Shown here piece by piece: positions 16,620-25,974 of a stretch of DNA of 64,000 nucleotides (position 1 is the stretch's first letter; each line of letters starts with the position of its first letter). The stretch lies in the NCBI GenBank assembly GCA_963682085.1, contig OY821614.1, positions 806,001 to 870,000 on the forward strand, read 5' to 3'. The stretch is from Thiodubiliella sp900128405 (lineage in GTDB: Bacteria > Pseudomonadota > Gammaproteobacteria > PS1 > Pseudothioglobaceae). The position numbers were made by a program, and so were the translations under genes. The notes under the pieces are model-generated. The model searched no databases. It had not been told where the DNA came from and worked only from the letters and a program-made list of their open reading frames with translations.

Positions 16620-19600
16620 TTAAACAAATCGGCGTTTCCTTCTGATTAGATAATAAGCACTTAACACCATTAACAAAATAAAGCCCATATCAAATCTAGC
16701 CGGTGCATTAGGATTGTAAACACAACCACCGCCACTGCTAGAAGAAGCCGTAGAATCTTCAAGATCTGGCATTGCGATTGAAATAGTGCTTGCAACCACA
16801 CCGTTGGCATCGCCAGTGTTGTCGGCTTGTTCGCCATCGGTATCGTTTACACCGCCATCTTTAATAGCTAACATAAGGCAAGTTGCACCTGTGGTTAATC
16901 CAGCCTTCCAAGTGTTATTATCGGTGCAAATTGTGCTTGTTTTGGAGTGGGTTGTGTTATTGATATCAACTTCAAAATCAGCCCAGCCAGTTACTAATGA
17001 ATATCTACGCAACTCTGCATTTGCAGGGATTGCAGTAGTGAGTTCAATTATCACTGAGGTGCTAACACCAGTGGCACTTAAGCCTTCAACGACATAATCA
17101 TAAATATCGCCAGTGGTTGATGTGTCATTGGACTTATTAGGTAAATTATTGTCGGTGATATATTGTTGCATTTGTGCAAGGGTTAAGCGACTAGAATCTT
17201 TACCCATTGCCCCTAACAATATTCTGGTGTTTGTTGGGCTGGTGATGGTTTTGCCTGCACCTGCTTGGATTTTGTTAATTGCGGTGTTGTTGTCCTTGTT
17301 GTTGGGAATACCATCGCCGTCATCATCACTATTACTGACACTTTCTGTAATCAATTCAAGTTTCAATACTCTTTCTGATGAATGGGCATTGGTTGTAGCC
17401 TTTAATGTAATTGTTAGAATACCAGCATCTGTATTGGCAGGGTCAAAAACAAATACTGTATCACCACTAGCACTTGTATCAGTAACATCGACACTGCTCC
17501 ATTCATAAGTCTTAGCAATTACTGTAGCACGGACAGTAACAACTCCGCCTGTTTTACTAATCACCCGACCTTGATTGTTACCTTGGGTTATGGTGAATTG
17601 CTTAATCACTGGAGTGATGTCGGGGATATTGGCTATTACGGCAATAGTAAAGGCTTGTGTGGCAGGGGCGTTAGTGCCATCATCGGCAGTGATATTGATG
17701 TCCATATCGCCAACAGTGTCAATACTGATTTTGGTTTTTAACTTATCACCATCAATTTTGAAGTTAATAGTATCGCTTACGCTGAAACTAAGGGTAGCGG
17801 TGTCCACATCATTTGCTGATAGCGTGCCAATTAAGGTATCAGCAGCTTGACCTTTGACGAGAGTTTTGTTACTTAGTTGAATGTCGGTAGGGGCAGTGTC
17901 GTCAATGTCGGTAATAGCAAAGTCAAAACCTTTACTAAAGATATGTGAATTGGCATCAGTTACTTTAACTGTGATACTGAGATTTTTGGTGGTTTCATAA
18001 TCTACAGTTTTAGCAAGTTGTAGTGTGTTGCCGTTAATAGAAAAATAAGCTTCGCTGTTGTTTATTAAAGTGTAGGTAAAAGTATCTCCCATATCAGCAT
18101 CGGTGGTAGAGAGAGTGCCTAAATCAGTATTAGCGGCAGTGTTTTCAGCAATAGTGTGGTTGTCTGTGGAATTTCCTATTGATAGGATAATATCGGTAGG
18201 GGAATTGTTATTACTATTGGGATCGGTAATGGTAAAAGTGAAGTTTTTACTAAAGGTATGTGAATTGGCATCAGTTACTCTCACTGTAACAATGAGTCTT
18301 TTGGTAGTTTTATAATCTACAGTTTTAGCGAGTTTTAGCGTGTTGCCGTCAATAGCAAAGTAAGCCGCACTGTTGTTTTCTAAGGTGTAGGTAAATGTAT
18401 CCCCCTCATCAGCATCGATGGTAGAGAGTGTGCCTAAATCGGTGTTAGCGGCGGTGTTTCCAATAATGATAAGGTTACCTGTTAGGGTAATATCAGAGGG
18501 ATTTTCGTCATTAACATCGGTAATGTTAAAAGTGAAGGTTTTATCAAAGGTATGCGAATTGGCATCAGTTACTCTAACCGTGATATTGAGGTTTTTGGTG
18601 GTTTCATAATCTACAGTTTTAGCAAGTTTTAGCGTGTTGCCGTCAATAGCAAAGTAAGCCGCACTGTTGTTTACCAAAGTATAGGTAAAGGTATCTCCCT
18701 CATCAGCATCGGTGGCAGAGAGAGTGCCTAAATTAGTGTTATCGGTGGTGTTTTCAGCAATGGTAAGACTACCTGTGAGAGTAACATCGGAGGGGGTTTC
18801 ATCGTTAATATCGTCAATGTCAAAAGTGAAGTTTTTACTAAAGGTATGTGAATTGGCATCAGTTACTCTAACCGTAATATTGAGGTTTTTGGTGGTTTCA
18901 TAATCTACAGTTTTAGCAAGTTTTAGCGTGTTGCCGTCAATAGTAAAGTAAGCCGCGCTGTTGTTTTCTAAGGTGTAGGTAAAAGTATCTCCCGCATCAG
19001 CATCGGTGGCAGAAAGTGTGCCTAAATCAGTGTTAGCGGTGGTGTTTTCAGTAATATTAAGGTTGCCTGTTAAGGTGATGGCAGTAGGGGTTTCGTCATT
19101 GAGGTTGGCAAGATTGACAGTGATGGTTTGTTCGGCGTTTTTATCATCTCCATCGCCTGTGGTGGCTTTGACTTTGACGGTGTAAGATTTTGTGTTGCTT
19201 TCAAAGTCGGTGTTGGTGCCGTTAAAATTTAGGACGGTGTTATTAGTGCCACTGAGGCTGAATAAATTACTGGGGTTTTCAATAATGCTGAAAGTGGCAT
19301 TATCATCTTTGGCGATGAGGGTGTAGGAAGAGTTGGCACCTTCGTTTGCTTTAAGAGTATTGGCAGAGATAATGGCAAGGTTACTGTTAAAAGCAAGAGG
19401 AAAATTGGCATTAGTATGTCCAATACTATAATATTTCTTTCTGTCTATATTTCTAACAAGTAAATTGTAAAATTCTAATTTAACTAAATTTTTGCCACTA
19501 TCATCAGCCAATTTAAAACTGTTTTCGTTAAATTGAATTTTTATCTGTTGAGCATAACCATCAACTGGATTTAGTTCTTCTACAGGAAACTCCACACCTT

Positions 19601-19853
19601 TAGCAGAAGTGCCTAAATAATATGTGGTTTTAGGTTGAGGTAAGCTACCATCAAGATCTGTAAAACTCAATACTATTGTTATTGTCTTACTCTCTCCACT
19701 AAATGTGATAAGCTCAACAGGCTGATCAAAGGTAATAAAAACCGTCTTCTTGTCTATCCTCTCAACCTTGGTAACAACAGGTTCAGTGGCAAAGGCTTGA
19801 GAGGTAAAGAAAACTAATAAAGCGGTGATGATAAAACGATTAAATGTGTTCAT
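16620..19853 (-). CDS. Exported cadherin-repeat surface protein, paralog with same sorting tail
   Basis: 1077 residues; the start ATG follows AAGGAA. A signal peptide (MNTFNRFIITALLVFFTSQAFA) is followed by a unique N-terminal domain (about 23-140). A chain of cadherin-type repeats of 98 residues follows; several units are near copies (GTLSATDADxGDTFTYTL ... IDGNTLKLAKTVDYETTKNL). It ends with a calcium-site stretch DDDGDGIPNNKDN and the tail GGGC-x-YNPNAPARFD, helix, RRKRR. The C-terminal ~400 residues are nearly identical to the 11895-16211 product, so the pair arose by a recent duplication or keeps converting. It probably mediates calcium-dependent adhesion. Export across the outer membrane could use the type II system encoded here, but nothing in the sequence proves it. 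Confidence 0.82.
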   Translation of the reverse strand: MNTFNRFIITALLVFFTSQAFATEPVVTKVERIDKKTVFITFDQPVELITFSGESKTITIVLSFTDLDGSLPQPKTTYYLGTSAKGVEFPVEELNPVDGYAQQIKIQFNENSFKLADDSGKNLVKLEFYNLLVRNIDRKKYYSIGHTNANFPLAFNSNLAIISANTLKANEGANSSYTLIAKDDNATFSIIENPSNLFSLSGTNNTVLNFNGTNTDFESNTKSYTVKVKATTGDGDDKNAEQTITVNLANLNDETPTAITLTGNLNITENTTANTDLGTLSATDADAGDTFTYTLENNSAAYFTIDGNTLKLAKTVDYETTKNLNITVRVTDANSHTFSKNFTFDIDDINDETPSDVTLTGSLTIAENTTDNTNLGTLSATDADEGDTFTYTLVNNSAAYFAIDGNTLKLAKTVDYETTKNLNITVRVTDANSHTFDKTFTFNITDVNDENPSDITLTGNLIIIGNTAANTDLGTLSTIDADEGDTFTYTLENNSAAYFAIDGNTLKLAKTVDYKTTKRLIVTVRVTDANSHTFSKNFTFTITDPNSNNNSPTDIILSIGNSTDNHTIAENTAANTDLGTLSTTDADMGDTFTYTLINNSEAYFSINGNTLQLAKTVDYETTKNLSITVKVTDANSHIFSKGFDFAITDIDDTAPTDIQLSNKTLVKGQAADTLIGTLSANDVDTATLSFSVSDTINFKIDGDKLKTKISIDTVGDMDINITADDGTNAPATQAFTIAVIANIPDITPVIKQFTITQGNNQGRVISKTGGVVTVRATVIAKTYEWSSVDVTDTSASGDTVFVFDPANTDAGILTITLKATTNAHSSERVLKLELITESVSNSDDDGDGIPNNKDNNTAINKIQAGAGKTITSPTNTRILLGAMGKDSSRLTLAQMQQYITDNNLPNKSNDTSTTGDIYDYVVEGLSATGVSTSVIIELTTAIPANAELRRYSLVTGWADFEVDINNTTHSKTSTICTDNNTWKAGLTTGATCLMLAIKDGGVNDTDGEQADNTGDANGVVASTISIAMPDLEDSTASSSSGGGCVYNPNAPARFDMGFILLMVLSAYYLIRRKRRFV
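17890..19105. repeat. Tandem ~294-bp coding repeats in the second cadherin-repeat gene
   Basis: Linker codons recur near 17905, 18205, 18505, 18800 and 19095, a period of about 294-300 bp (98-100 codons). The segment spelling LAKTVDYETTK is almost identical in successive units and also occurs once in the paralog near 13265. Such repeats can change number by recombination without breaking the frame. Confidence 0.8.
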
Positions 19854-20715
19854 AATAAATTCCTTGATTGAAAATAAAAATTAAATAGTTCTGGCAACAA
19901 AACTTAATACTTGTGAAGGCTGGCTTTTGGTGCCATTGGGTAGGACAAAGTAGGCGATTAGGTGGCAGTTTTGTGAAGTTTTTTTAAGAAGAGAGGTAGT
20001 GTTAACAGCAGAATATTTGACGCTGTTTGTGAAAGTAACGATACTATTTGCAAAAATGCCGATACTATTTAAAAAAGTGCGGTTACTATTTTTTTCTCTG
20101 AGGGTATTAAATAAAATAAAATTGACATTAAATAAAGCGACAAAAAAACCACAAATAAAGTGGCTAGTAATAGTGCGTAGAAGAGTAAATGTAGTTCGGC
20201 TTGAATTAAACCTAGTTGTTGCTAAACGGTGCGGTGCGATAAGTATATGCGTATTCATAAGTGTTAAATTATTCCATAAAAATAAATATTTATGTGAAGT
20301 TTTTTAGTTTTTTTTATACAAAACATCCTCGTTCTCATGCTATGCGTAGAAACAATGACATTGCCAGCAATAACAACAAAAGACTGATAACATTTGTGGC
20401 ATTCACAAGGACAACAACACATAGTAGGGAAGGGTTTGTAACCCTTCCCAGAGTTAGATTTTAAACGCTAAGAGGGATTACAAGTCCTTTTATACTTGTG
20501 GGGATGAATAAGGAAAAGGAAGGGTTGTAAACCCTTCCCTACTTATGGGGGTGAACGAGGGGAGGAAGGGTTATAAACCCTTCCCTACTTATGGGGGTGA
20601 ACGAGAGAGGAGGAAGGGTTATAAACCCTTCCCTACTTATGGGGGAGAACGAGGGGGAGGAAGGGTTGTAAACCCTTCCCTACTTGGGGTGGGGAAAAGA
20701 AGGGAAAATTCTTTC
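19854..20715. other. Repeat-rich intergenic region, no confident gene
   Basis: 862 bp. The part near the cadherin gene holds a 125-codon minus-strand frame (19881-20258) and an antiparallel 102-codon frame. Both run through short quasi-repeats around 20035-20095 (GATACTATTT...) and neither has a good ribosome-binding site or recognisable product. A degenerate REP-like palindrome lies at 20330-20354, and the right part is a tandem palindrome array from 20426. Confidence 0.55.
20330..20354. repeat. Degenerate REP-like palindrome
   Basis: CGTTCTCATGCTATGCGTAG keeps the layout of the CCCACGC-GCGTGGG family with several changes, some compensated on the other arm (CATGC / GCGTAG). Confidence 0.45.
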
Positions 20716-20726
20716 CTACTTGTGGG
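20426..20726. repeat. Tandem array of palindromic repeats, period about 47 bp
   Basis: Four tight units begin at 20518, 20564, 20612 and 20659. Each holds the palindrome GGAAGGGTT/AACCCTTCC followed by CTACTTATGGGGGTGAACGA or a close variant. Degenerate copies flank the array at 20426-20451 and about 20695-20726. The spacers are near copies of each other, so this is not a CRISPR array. The array abuts the stop of the EamA gene at 20716 and could act as its transcript end. Confidence 0.85.
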
Positions 20727-21630
20727 TAACAGGACTAAGGGTTAGCAATCCTACGCCTAATGCAACTAAACTAACGCCCAAAAATTGATAAATGCCAAAT
20801 GGCTCAGAAAGAATAAATACTGCCAATATAATGGTAACAACAGGTCCTAACATCCCGACAATACTTGTTTGCAAGGGGGAGATTCTATGAATTGCTTCGC
20901 TGATTAAAAAACTGGGGATGACTGTGCTTACTATTGCTAATAAAAATACCCATAACCATGCGTTATGGCTAATGGATATTTGGGAAAAATCAAATAGTAG
21001 AAAATAAAAGAATAAGACGAATACGCTGGAGATACTCATGGCAACTGCGGTAAATAAAACAGAGCCAGTTTTAGTGATGATATTTTTACTAAGTAATACA
21101 TAAAATGCGTAACTCAATGCTGAAAATAACACCAGTATAACGCCAATTTTGGTGTCGTTATTACCGTTCAATAGGCTTTCTTGGCTAAACATAATCCATA
21201 AGCCTAAATAAGTTGTGATTAGCACAATAACAATGCGTTTGGATAAGGGTGTGGCAAAAAATAGCGCGCCTAAAATGGCGATAAAAACAGGGTAAGTGAA
21301 TAAAGTTAATCTTTCCAAGCCAGCAGAAATGTATTCAAGCCCTTTTAAATCCAACAAGGATGCTAAAAAATACCCTATAAAACCCAATCCAACAATGCTG
21401 AAAAATGTTGTCTGGGTGAGTGCCTTAAATTTGTCCTTTTTCCAAAAAAGATAACCCAATATACTAAGGTAAATAGGCAATGCAATTGCCATGCGTAACA
21501 TAAGCACAACATCGCTATTCAGCCCTTCAAGATAAGCCAATTTAATAAAAATAGACTTTAAGGCAAACAAAAAAGTGCCTAAAAATGCTAATAGCAAACC
21601 TAATAAGGTATTTTGTTGGGCGTTATTCAT
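20716..21630 (-). CDS. EamA/DMT-family transporter
   Basis: 304 residues from the ATG at 21630. About ten hydrophobic helices fall into two EamA halves; NSDVVLMLRMAIALPIYL in the first and SPLQTSIVGMLGPVVTIILA with SEPFGIYQFLGVSLVALGV in the second are typical. It is an inner-membrane drug/metabolite transporter superfamily member of unknown substrate. Upstream non-ATG starts exist but none has a clear ribosome-binding site. It is divergent from 21676 with a 45-bp gap, and a TATAAT at 21643-21648 lies between them. Confidence 0.8.
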   Translation of the reverse strand: MNNAQQNTLLGLLLAFLGTFLFALKSIFIKLAYLEGLNSDVVLMLRMAIALPIYLSILGYLFWKKDKFKALTQTTFFSIVGLGFIGYFLASLLDLKGLEYISAGLERLTLFTYPVFIAILGALFFATPLSKRIVIVLITTYLGLWIMFSQESLLNGNNDTKIGVILVLFSALSYAFYVLLSKNIITKTGSVLFTAVAMSISSVFVLFFYFLLFDFSQISISHNAWLWVFLLAIVSTVIPSFLISEAIHRISPLQTSIVGMLGPVVTIILAVFILSEPFGIYQFLGVSLVALGVGLLTLSPVTHK

Positions 21631-21675
21631 AGATTTTGCGATTATAATAGGATTTTTTTTCTCCAAGAGAGCAAT

Positions 21676-22146
21676 ATGTTAAAAAAACTAATTAAATTTC
21701 TAGAAAATAATTACCCCGATAGTAATATTAGTAATTATTTAGATGCCAAGTATATTCAACTTAGCAACCCGCAATTAAAGCAAATCGCTGATGCACTGAA
21801 TAATAATGAATTGCAAATCAAACCTGCGTCCAATTGTGATGCTGAAAATTTTATTTTTCACTTTGGTAACACGCTAATCTTAGTGCAGAAAAATACGACA
21901 GATTCATCGGCTATTTATCAGGCGGAACTCGCTTGGGAAACGGATTTTTTAGCAGTTCATTCAACCAGAAACAAAGGCAAAGGCTTTTATTTTATTGCAT
22001 TTGAATTTGATGATGACTATCAAGTAACACTCAAAACAACTGACAAATTACTAGAAAATCAAATTAGAAATATTGAGCAAGATCAAGCATTGATTGACAA
22101 AACAATGCCTGTTTTAAAAGGCTTTATGAGTGCCATATCAAAATGA
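21676..22146 (+). CDS. Conserved-looking protein of unknown function
   Basis: 156 residues from the ATG at 21676, which follows AGAGAG; an earlier in-frame start would run into the divergent promoter. The protein is soluble, acidic and mixed alpha/beta, with no signal peptide or membrane helix. An Asn-rich N-terminus is followed by a beta-rich middle (ENFIFHFGNTLILVQ, GKGFYFIAFEFDDDYQVTL). I recognise no family. Intact frame, codon use like its neighbours and a ribosome-binding site support a real gene. Confidence 0.6.
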   Translation: MLKKLIKFLENNYPDSNISNYLDAKYIQLSNPQLKQIADALNNNELQIKPASNCDAENFIFHFGNTLILVQKNTTDSSAIYQAELAWETDFLAVHSTRNKGKGFYFIAFEFDDDYQVTLKTTDKLLENQIRNIEQDQALIDKTMPVLKGFMSAISK

Positions 22147-22247
22147 CAGCATTTGCAAAAATAAACCAAACAATTTAGCATTTACCCTATATATTGACAG
22201 TTATAGGTGTCGTATTGTGCATTTTATTTATTTGAAAATAATGTGAT

Positions 22248-22296
22248 ATGTTTGTGTAAATACGGATAATTGGCAAAATTCAATTTTAACCAAGGT
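22248..22296. mobile_element. Partial MITE-like element
   Basis: A left half only: ATGTTTGTGTAAATACGGATAATTGGCAAAATTCAATTTT follows the order of the intact copies (TTTGCATAAATA, GATGATTAGCA, GAATTCAATTTT) and stops at the ihfA end. No matching right end is seen. Confidence 0.5.
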
Positions 22297-22298
22297 TT

Positions 22299-22586
22299 TT
22301 ATTTACCTAACTTTGTTATTTCTTTGAGTTTTATTCCCGCTTTAAAAGTTGTTACCTTTCTGGCTGAAATGGTTACTGGCTTGCCTGTTTTTGGATTTCT
22401 ACCTGGGCGGGCTGCTTTTTCTTTGATAACAAAATTGCCAAAACCAGATAATTTAACATCCTCACCTTCGGCAAGGGAATCTCTAATTACATCAAAAAAA
22501 TCATTGGTTATTGACAATGCTTGAGTTTGACTAATGCCCACTTGTTCTGCTAATAAATCTGCGATATTTTTTTTAGTTAATGACAT
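22299..22586 (-). CDS. ihfA: Integration host factor subunit alpha
   Basis: A 95-residue HU/IHF protein. It begins MSLTKKNIADLLAEQVG and has KLSGFGNF with the intercalating-arm motif RPGRNPKTGKPVTI. Its place right after pheT (stop and start share a base) is the classical ihfA position. It partners IhfB (3003-3278) in nucleoid bending, site-specific recombination and sigma-54 promoter function. Confidence 0.94.
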   Translation of the reverse strand: MSLTKKNIADLLAEQVGISQTQALSITNDFFDVIRDSLAEGEDVKLSGFGNFVIKEKAARPGRNPKTGKPVTISARKVTTFKAGIKLKEITKLGK

Positions 22587-24949
22587 TATCTTTGCACGGC
22601 ACCAAATTTACTTTGTAGCAAATCTAGCACTTCGTCCACTTTGTTATTCACTTGTTCATCGTCCATTGTCGCCTCAAGCGATTGGTAAACCAGATTAAGT
22701 GCGATACTTTTCTGTCCAGTTTCAATGTTCTCACCTGCATAGACATCAAATAAATTGACACCAACAAAATTTTGTTGTTGCATCGCTTTAATACTGTCTA
22801 TCAATTCAGCCACAGGTGTTGCCTCATCCAATACCAGTGCAATGTCTCGTTGAGATTGTTGATACTGAGAAAAGGCTTCATATTTGGCAATTTTGCCTGT
22901 GAGTAACACTGCTAAATCAATTTCAAATAAATAGCATTTGGGTAATGATAATGCCTTGGCGACATTTGGGGCTAAAGCACCCACCCAACCGACTTGTTTA
23001 TCGTTTGATACTATCTTGGCAGTTTGTCCTTTTTGCAAGGCTGGATGTTCGCTTGCGCTAAATTCAAATTTAGCACCTGTTAATTTAAGCAACGATTCTA
23101 AATCAGCTTTAGCATCAAAAAAATCTACTGGCATCAAATCGCCTGACCACTGTGCATCAAAGCGATTTCCCGAAATAACGCCTGCTAATTTGCTTGCTTG
23201 TTCATCGGCTTTAACGCCAGAAAAACACAAGCCAATTTCAAAAAATCTGGCATTATTATGTCCACGCCTCTGATTGGATTCAACACTTTGTAACAACCCT
23301 GCCCAAAGCGATGAACGCATCACCGACAATTCCGCTGAAATTGGATTGGATAATGCAATTTTATTGGCATTAGCATCAATCAAATTGTGGTATTTTTCTG
23401 AGATAAAACTGTAGGTGATAACCTCTTGATAGCCTCGTGTTACCAAAGATTGTGCAATATCATATTTGTCAATTTGTGCCTCTTCAACGGCGTTAATATT
23501 GGCATCAAGTGAGAGTTTTTGCACGGGTATTTTGTCGTAACCATAAAGTCTTGCTAATTCTTCAATTAAATCAGCAGGAAGGCGAATGTCAAACCTGAAA
23601 CTTGGTGGAATAACAGTCCAAGTGCAGTTAGTTTTGCTGCTGATTTCAAAATCCAATCCAATGAATTTCTTTTCAATCCATTTAGACTCTAGTTCAAATC
23701 CTAAAACCTTGTGAATTTTATCTTGAGTAATAGCAATAGGCAGTAATTTTGGCAAAGATGCCTCATCAATGCAAGCGTTAACATCGCTCGCCTGTCCGCC
23801 ACAAATTTCAACAATCAATTGCGTGGCTCTATCCATTGCCAACTCGGTAATAGCAAAGTCCACGCCTCGCTCGAAGCGTAATGAGGATTCAGTATGTAAA
23901 CCGTAATTTCTTGCTTTGCCTGCAATCAATACTGGCTCAAAAAAGGCACTTTCCAATAAAATATCTGTGCTGTTACTCTGTGTGGCACTGTCCAATCCGC
24001 CCATTACACCTGCGATTGCAAGCACTGAATTACTATCGGCAATGATTAAAGTATCTTCATTTAACGCCACCGTTGTTTCATTTAACAATTCAATTTTCTC
24101 GCCCGATTTTGCGTTTCTAACCTCAATCTCGCCTTTAATTTTAGTGGCATCAAAAGCGTGCATTGGTTGCCCTAATTCCATTAAAACGAAATTGGTGATA
24201 TCAACCACGGGCGAATGGATTGCTTGACCAGAGCGAATAAGTTTATCAACCATCCACTGCGGTGTTTTAACCGTATTATCAATGCCTAAAATACTTCTGG
24301 TTAAATATTTAGGGCAAGCAGTGGTATTGCTAACACTGGTGTTAATGCTTGATTTAACTTGTGTTTTAATAGAAAAACTGGGTAATTCAAAAGGCAATTC
24401 GTAATTTGCACTCACTTCACGCACCACACCCAAAATTGAAAAACAATCACCACGATTGGGGGTAATATCTAATTCAATAATGTTGTCGTCTAAATTCAAG
24501 TATTTTCTAATATCTTCACCAATAGGAGCGTCAGCGTCTAATTCAGCAATACCCGTAGATGAATCTGCCATACCTAATTCACTGTCAGAACAAATCATAC
24601 CAAATGATTCAACACCACGAAGTTTGGCTTTTTTAATTTTCAACCCATTTGGCAACACAGCACCAATTGTGGCAACAATCACTTTTAAATCAGCACGAAT
24701 ATTACTAGCGCCACAAATAATTTGCAAGGCATCCGCCCTACCCACATCTACTTGGCACAAATTTAATTTATCAGCATCAGGATGTTGCTCACAAGACAGC
24801 ACGAACCCTACCACAATATTTTCAAAATAAGGGGCAACAGGTGCAATACCATCAACTTCTAAGCCTGCCATGGTTAACTGCTCGGCTAACGCTTCATCGC
24901 TAACCTTTGGGTTAATCCATTCACGCAACCATGTTGTGGAAATATTCAT
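22586..24949 (-). CDS. pheT: Phenylalanyl-tRNA synthetase beta subunit
   Basis: 787 residues, close to the 795 of E. coli. An N-terminal tRNA-binding EMAP-like domain (about 40-150: VVGFVLSCEQHPDADKLNLCQVD) is followed by B3/B4 editing and B5 domains, a catalytic-like core and a C-terminal ferredoxin-like anticodon domain (YQQSQRDIALVLDEATPV). It forms the alpha2-beta2 enzyme with PheS; the genes touch at one base (24949). Confidence 0.97.
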   Translation of the reverse strand: MNISTTWLREWINPKVSDEALAEQLTMAGLEVDGIAPVAPYFENIVVGFVLSCEQHPDADKLNLCQVDVGRADALQIICGASNIRADLKVIVATIGAVLPNGLKIKKAKLRGVESFGMICSDSELGMADSSTGIAELDADAPIGEDIRKYLNLDDNIIELDITPNRGDCFSILGVVREVSANYELPFELPSFSIKTQVKSSINTSVSNTTACPKYLTRSILGIDNTVKTPQWMVDKLIRSGQAIHSPVVDITNFVLMELGQPMHAFDATKIKGEIEVRNAKSGEKIELLNETTVALNEDTLIIADSNSVLAIAGVMGGLDSATQSNSTDILLESAFFEPVLIAGKARNYGLHTESSLRFERGVDFAITELAMDRATQLIVEICGGQASDVNACIDEASLPKLLPIAITQDKIHKVLGFELESKWIEKKFIGLDFEISSKTNCTWTVIPPSFRFDIRLPADLIEELARLYGYDKIPVQKLSLDANINAVEEAQIDKYDIAQSLVTRGYQEVITYSFISEKYHNLIDANANKIALSNPISAELSVMRSSLWAGLLQSVESNQRRGHNNARFFEIGLCFSGVKADEQASKLAGVISGNRFDAQWSGDLMPVDFFDAKADLESLLKLTGAKFEFSASEHPALQKGQTAKIVSNDKQVGWVGALAPNVAKALSLPKCYLFEIDLAVLLTGKIAKYEAFSQYQQSQRDIALVLDEATPVAELIDSIKAMQQQNFVGVNLFDVYAGENIETGQKSIALNLVYQSLEATMDDEQVNNKVDEVLDLLQSKFGAVQR

Positions 24950-25962
24950 TATTTAAATTGCCTTAAAAAACGAATGTCATTTTCAAAGAAAAGACGCAAA
25001 TCATCCACACCATAACGCAACATCGCCAATCGCTCAACACCCATGCCAAAAGCCAATCCTGTGTATTCTTCACTGTCAATCTTTACCGATTCCAAAACAT
25101 TCGGATGCACAACGCCACAGCCTAAAACTTCTAGCCAGCCTGTTTTTTTACAAACACGACAACCTTCGCCACCACAAATAACGCATTCAATATCTGCTTC
25201 AGCCGAAGGCTCGGTAAAGGGGAAATAGGAGGGGCGAAAACGCACTTTCAAATCTTCTTTTTCAAAATAAGCACGCAAAAAGTCAATCAGCAAACCCTTA
25301 AGTTGCGCAAAGTTTGCTTCTTTATCAACAATCAACCCTTCCACTTGATGAAACATCGGCGTATGAGTAATATCTGAATCACAACGATACACTCGACCGG
25401 GAGCAATAATACGCACTGGTGGATTTTGATTCTCCATGGTGCGGATTTGCACGGGAGAGGTGTGCGTTCTAAGCACAGACCCATCGTCAAAATAAAAAGT
25501 ATCGTGCATTGCACGCGCTGGATGATGTTCAGGAATGTTAAGTGCGGTAAAGTTGTGAAAATCGTCCTCAATTTCAGGACCAGTTTCCACTTCAAAACCG
25601 TTTTTTGCAAACAAAGATTGAATACGCTTAAGTGTAATAGTAACAGGATGAAGTCCACCCATTTCGGCATTACGCCCCGGTAAAGAAACATCTACTTTTT
25701 CACTTAACAAGCGTTTTTCCAACGCAATGGTTTCTAATGCATTTTTTCGCTCAGTTAATAGCGTTTGCACCACACCTTTGGCTTGGTTAATCACCCCACC
25801 CATCTTTGGGCGTTCTTCTGCACTTAATTGCCCAAGACCTTTAAGTAGAGCAGTTAACTCACCTTTTTTACCTAAAAGCGCAACTCTTAAATCCTCTAAC
25901 TCATTTAAGTTTTGTGCTTTTTCAATAGCATCTTCTGCTCTGTTGAGAATATCATCAATCAC
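24949..25962 (-). CDS. pheS: Phenylalanyl-tRNA synthetase alpha subunit
   Basis: A 337-residue catalytic subunit. It has an N-terminal coiled coil (about 1-85), class II motif 2 around RVYRCDSDITHTPMFHQVEG, and motif 3 with GLAFGMGVERLAML. It is translationally coupled to pheT and lies 12 bp after rplT in the thrS-infC-rpmI-rplT-pheST-ihfA operon. A four-cysteine insert (CVICGGEGCRVCKKTG, about 258-273) resembles the zinc-site variant found in many pheS genes. Confidence 0.97.
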   Translation of the reverse strand: MIDDILNRAEDAIEKAQNLNELEDLRVALLGKKGELTALLKGLGQLSAEERPKMGGVINQAKGVVQTLLTERKNALETIALEKRLLSEKVDVSLPGRNAEMGGLHPVTITLKRIQSLFAKNGFEVETGPEIEDDFHNFTALNIPEHHPARAMHDTFYFDDGSVLRTHTSPVQIRTMENQNPPVRIIAPGRVYRCDSDITHTPMFHQVEGLIVDKEANFAQLKGLLIDFLRAYFEKEDLKVRFRPSYFPFTEPSAEADIECVICGGEGCRVCKKTGWLEVLGCGVVHPNVLESVKIDSEEYTGLAFGMGVERLAMLRYGVDDLRLFFENDIRFLRQFK

Positions 25963-25974
25963 CAGTAAAACGAC

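Noticed and set aside
19881..20258. Minus-strand 125-codon frame and antiparallel 102-codon frame upstream of the second cadherin-repeat gene
   Set aside because: Both are built on short quasi-repeats (GATACTATTT units) in a leader region; neither has a clear start signal or family resemblance. A short real gene cannot be fully excluded.
20518..20700. Array that looks like a CRISPR (regular units with palindromes)
   Set aside because: The stretches between palindromes are near copies of each other rather than unique spacers, the period is 46-48 bp and no cas gene is near.
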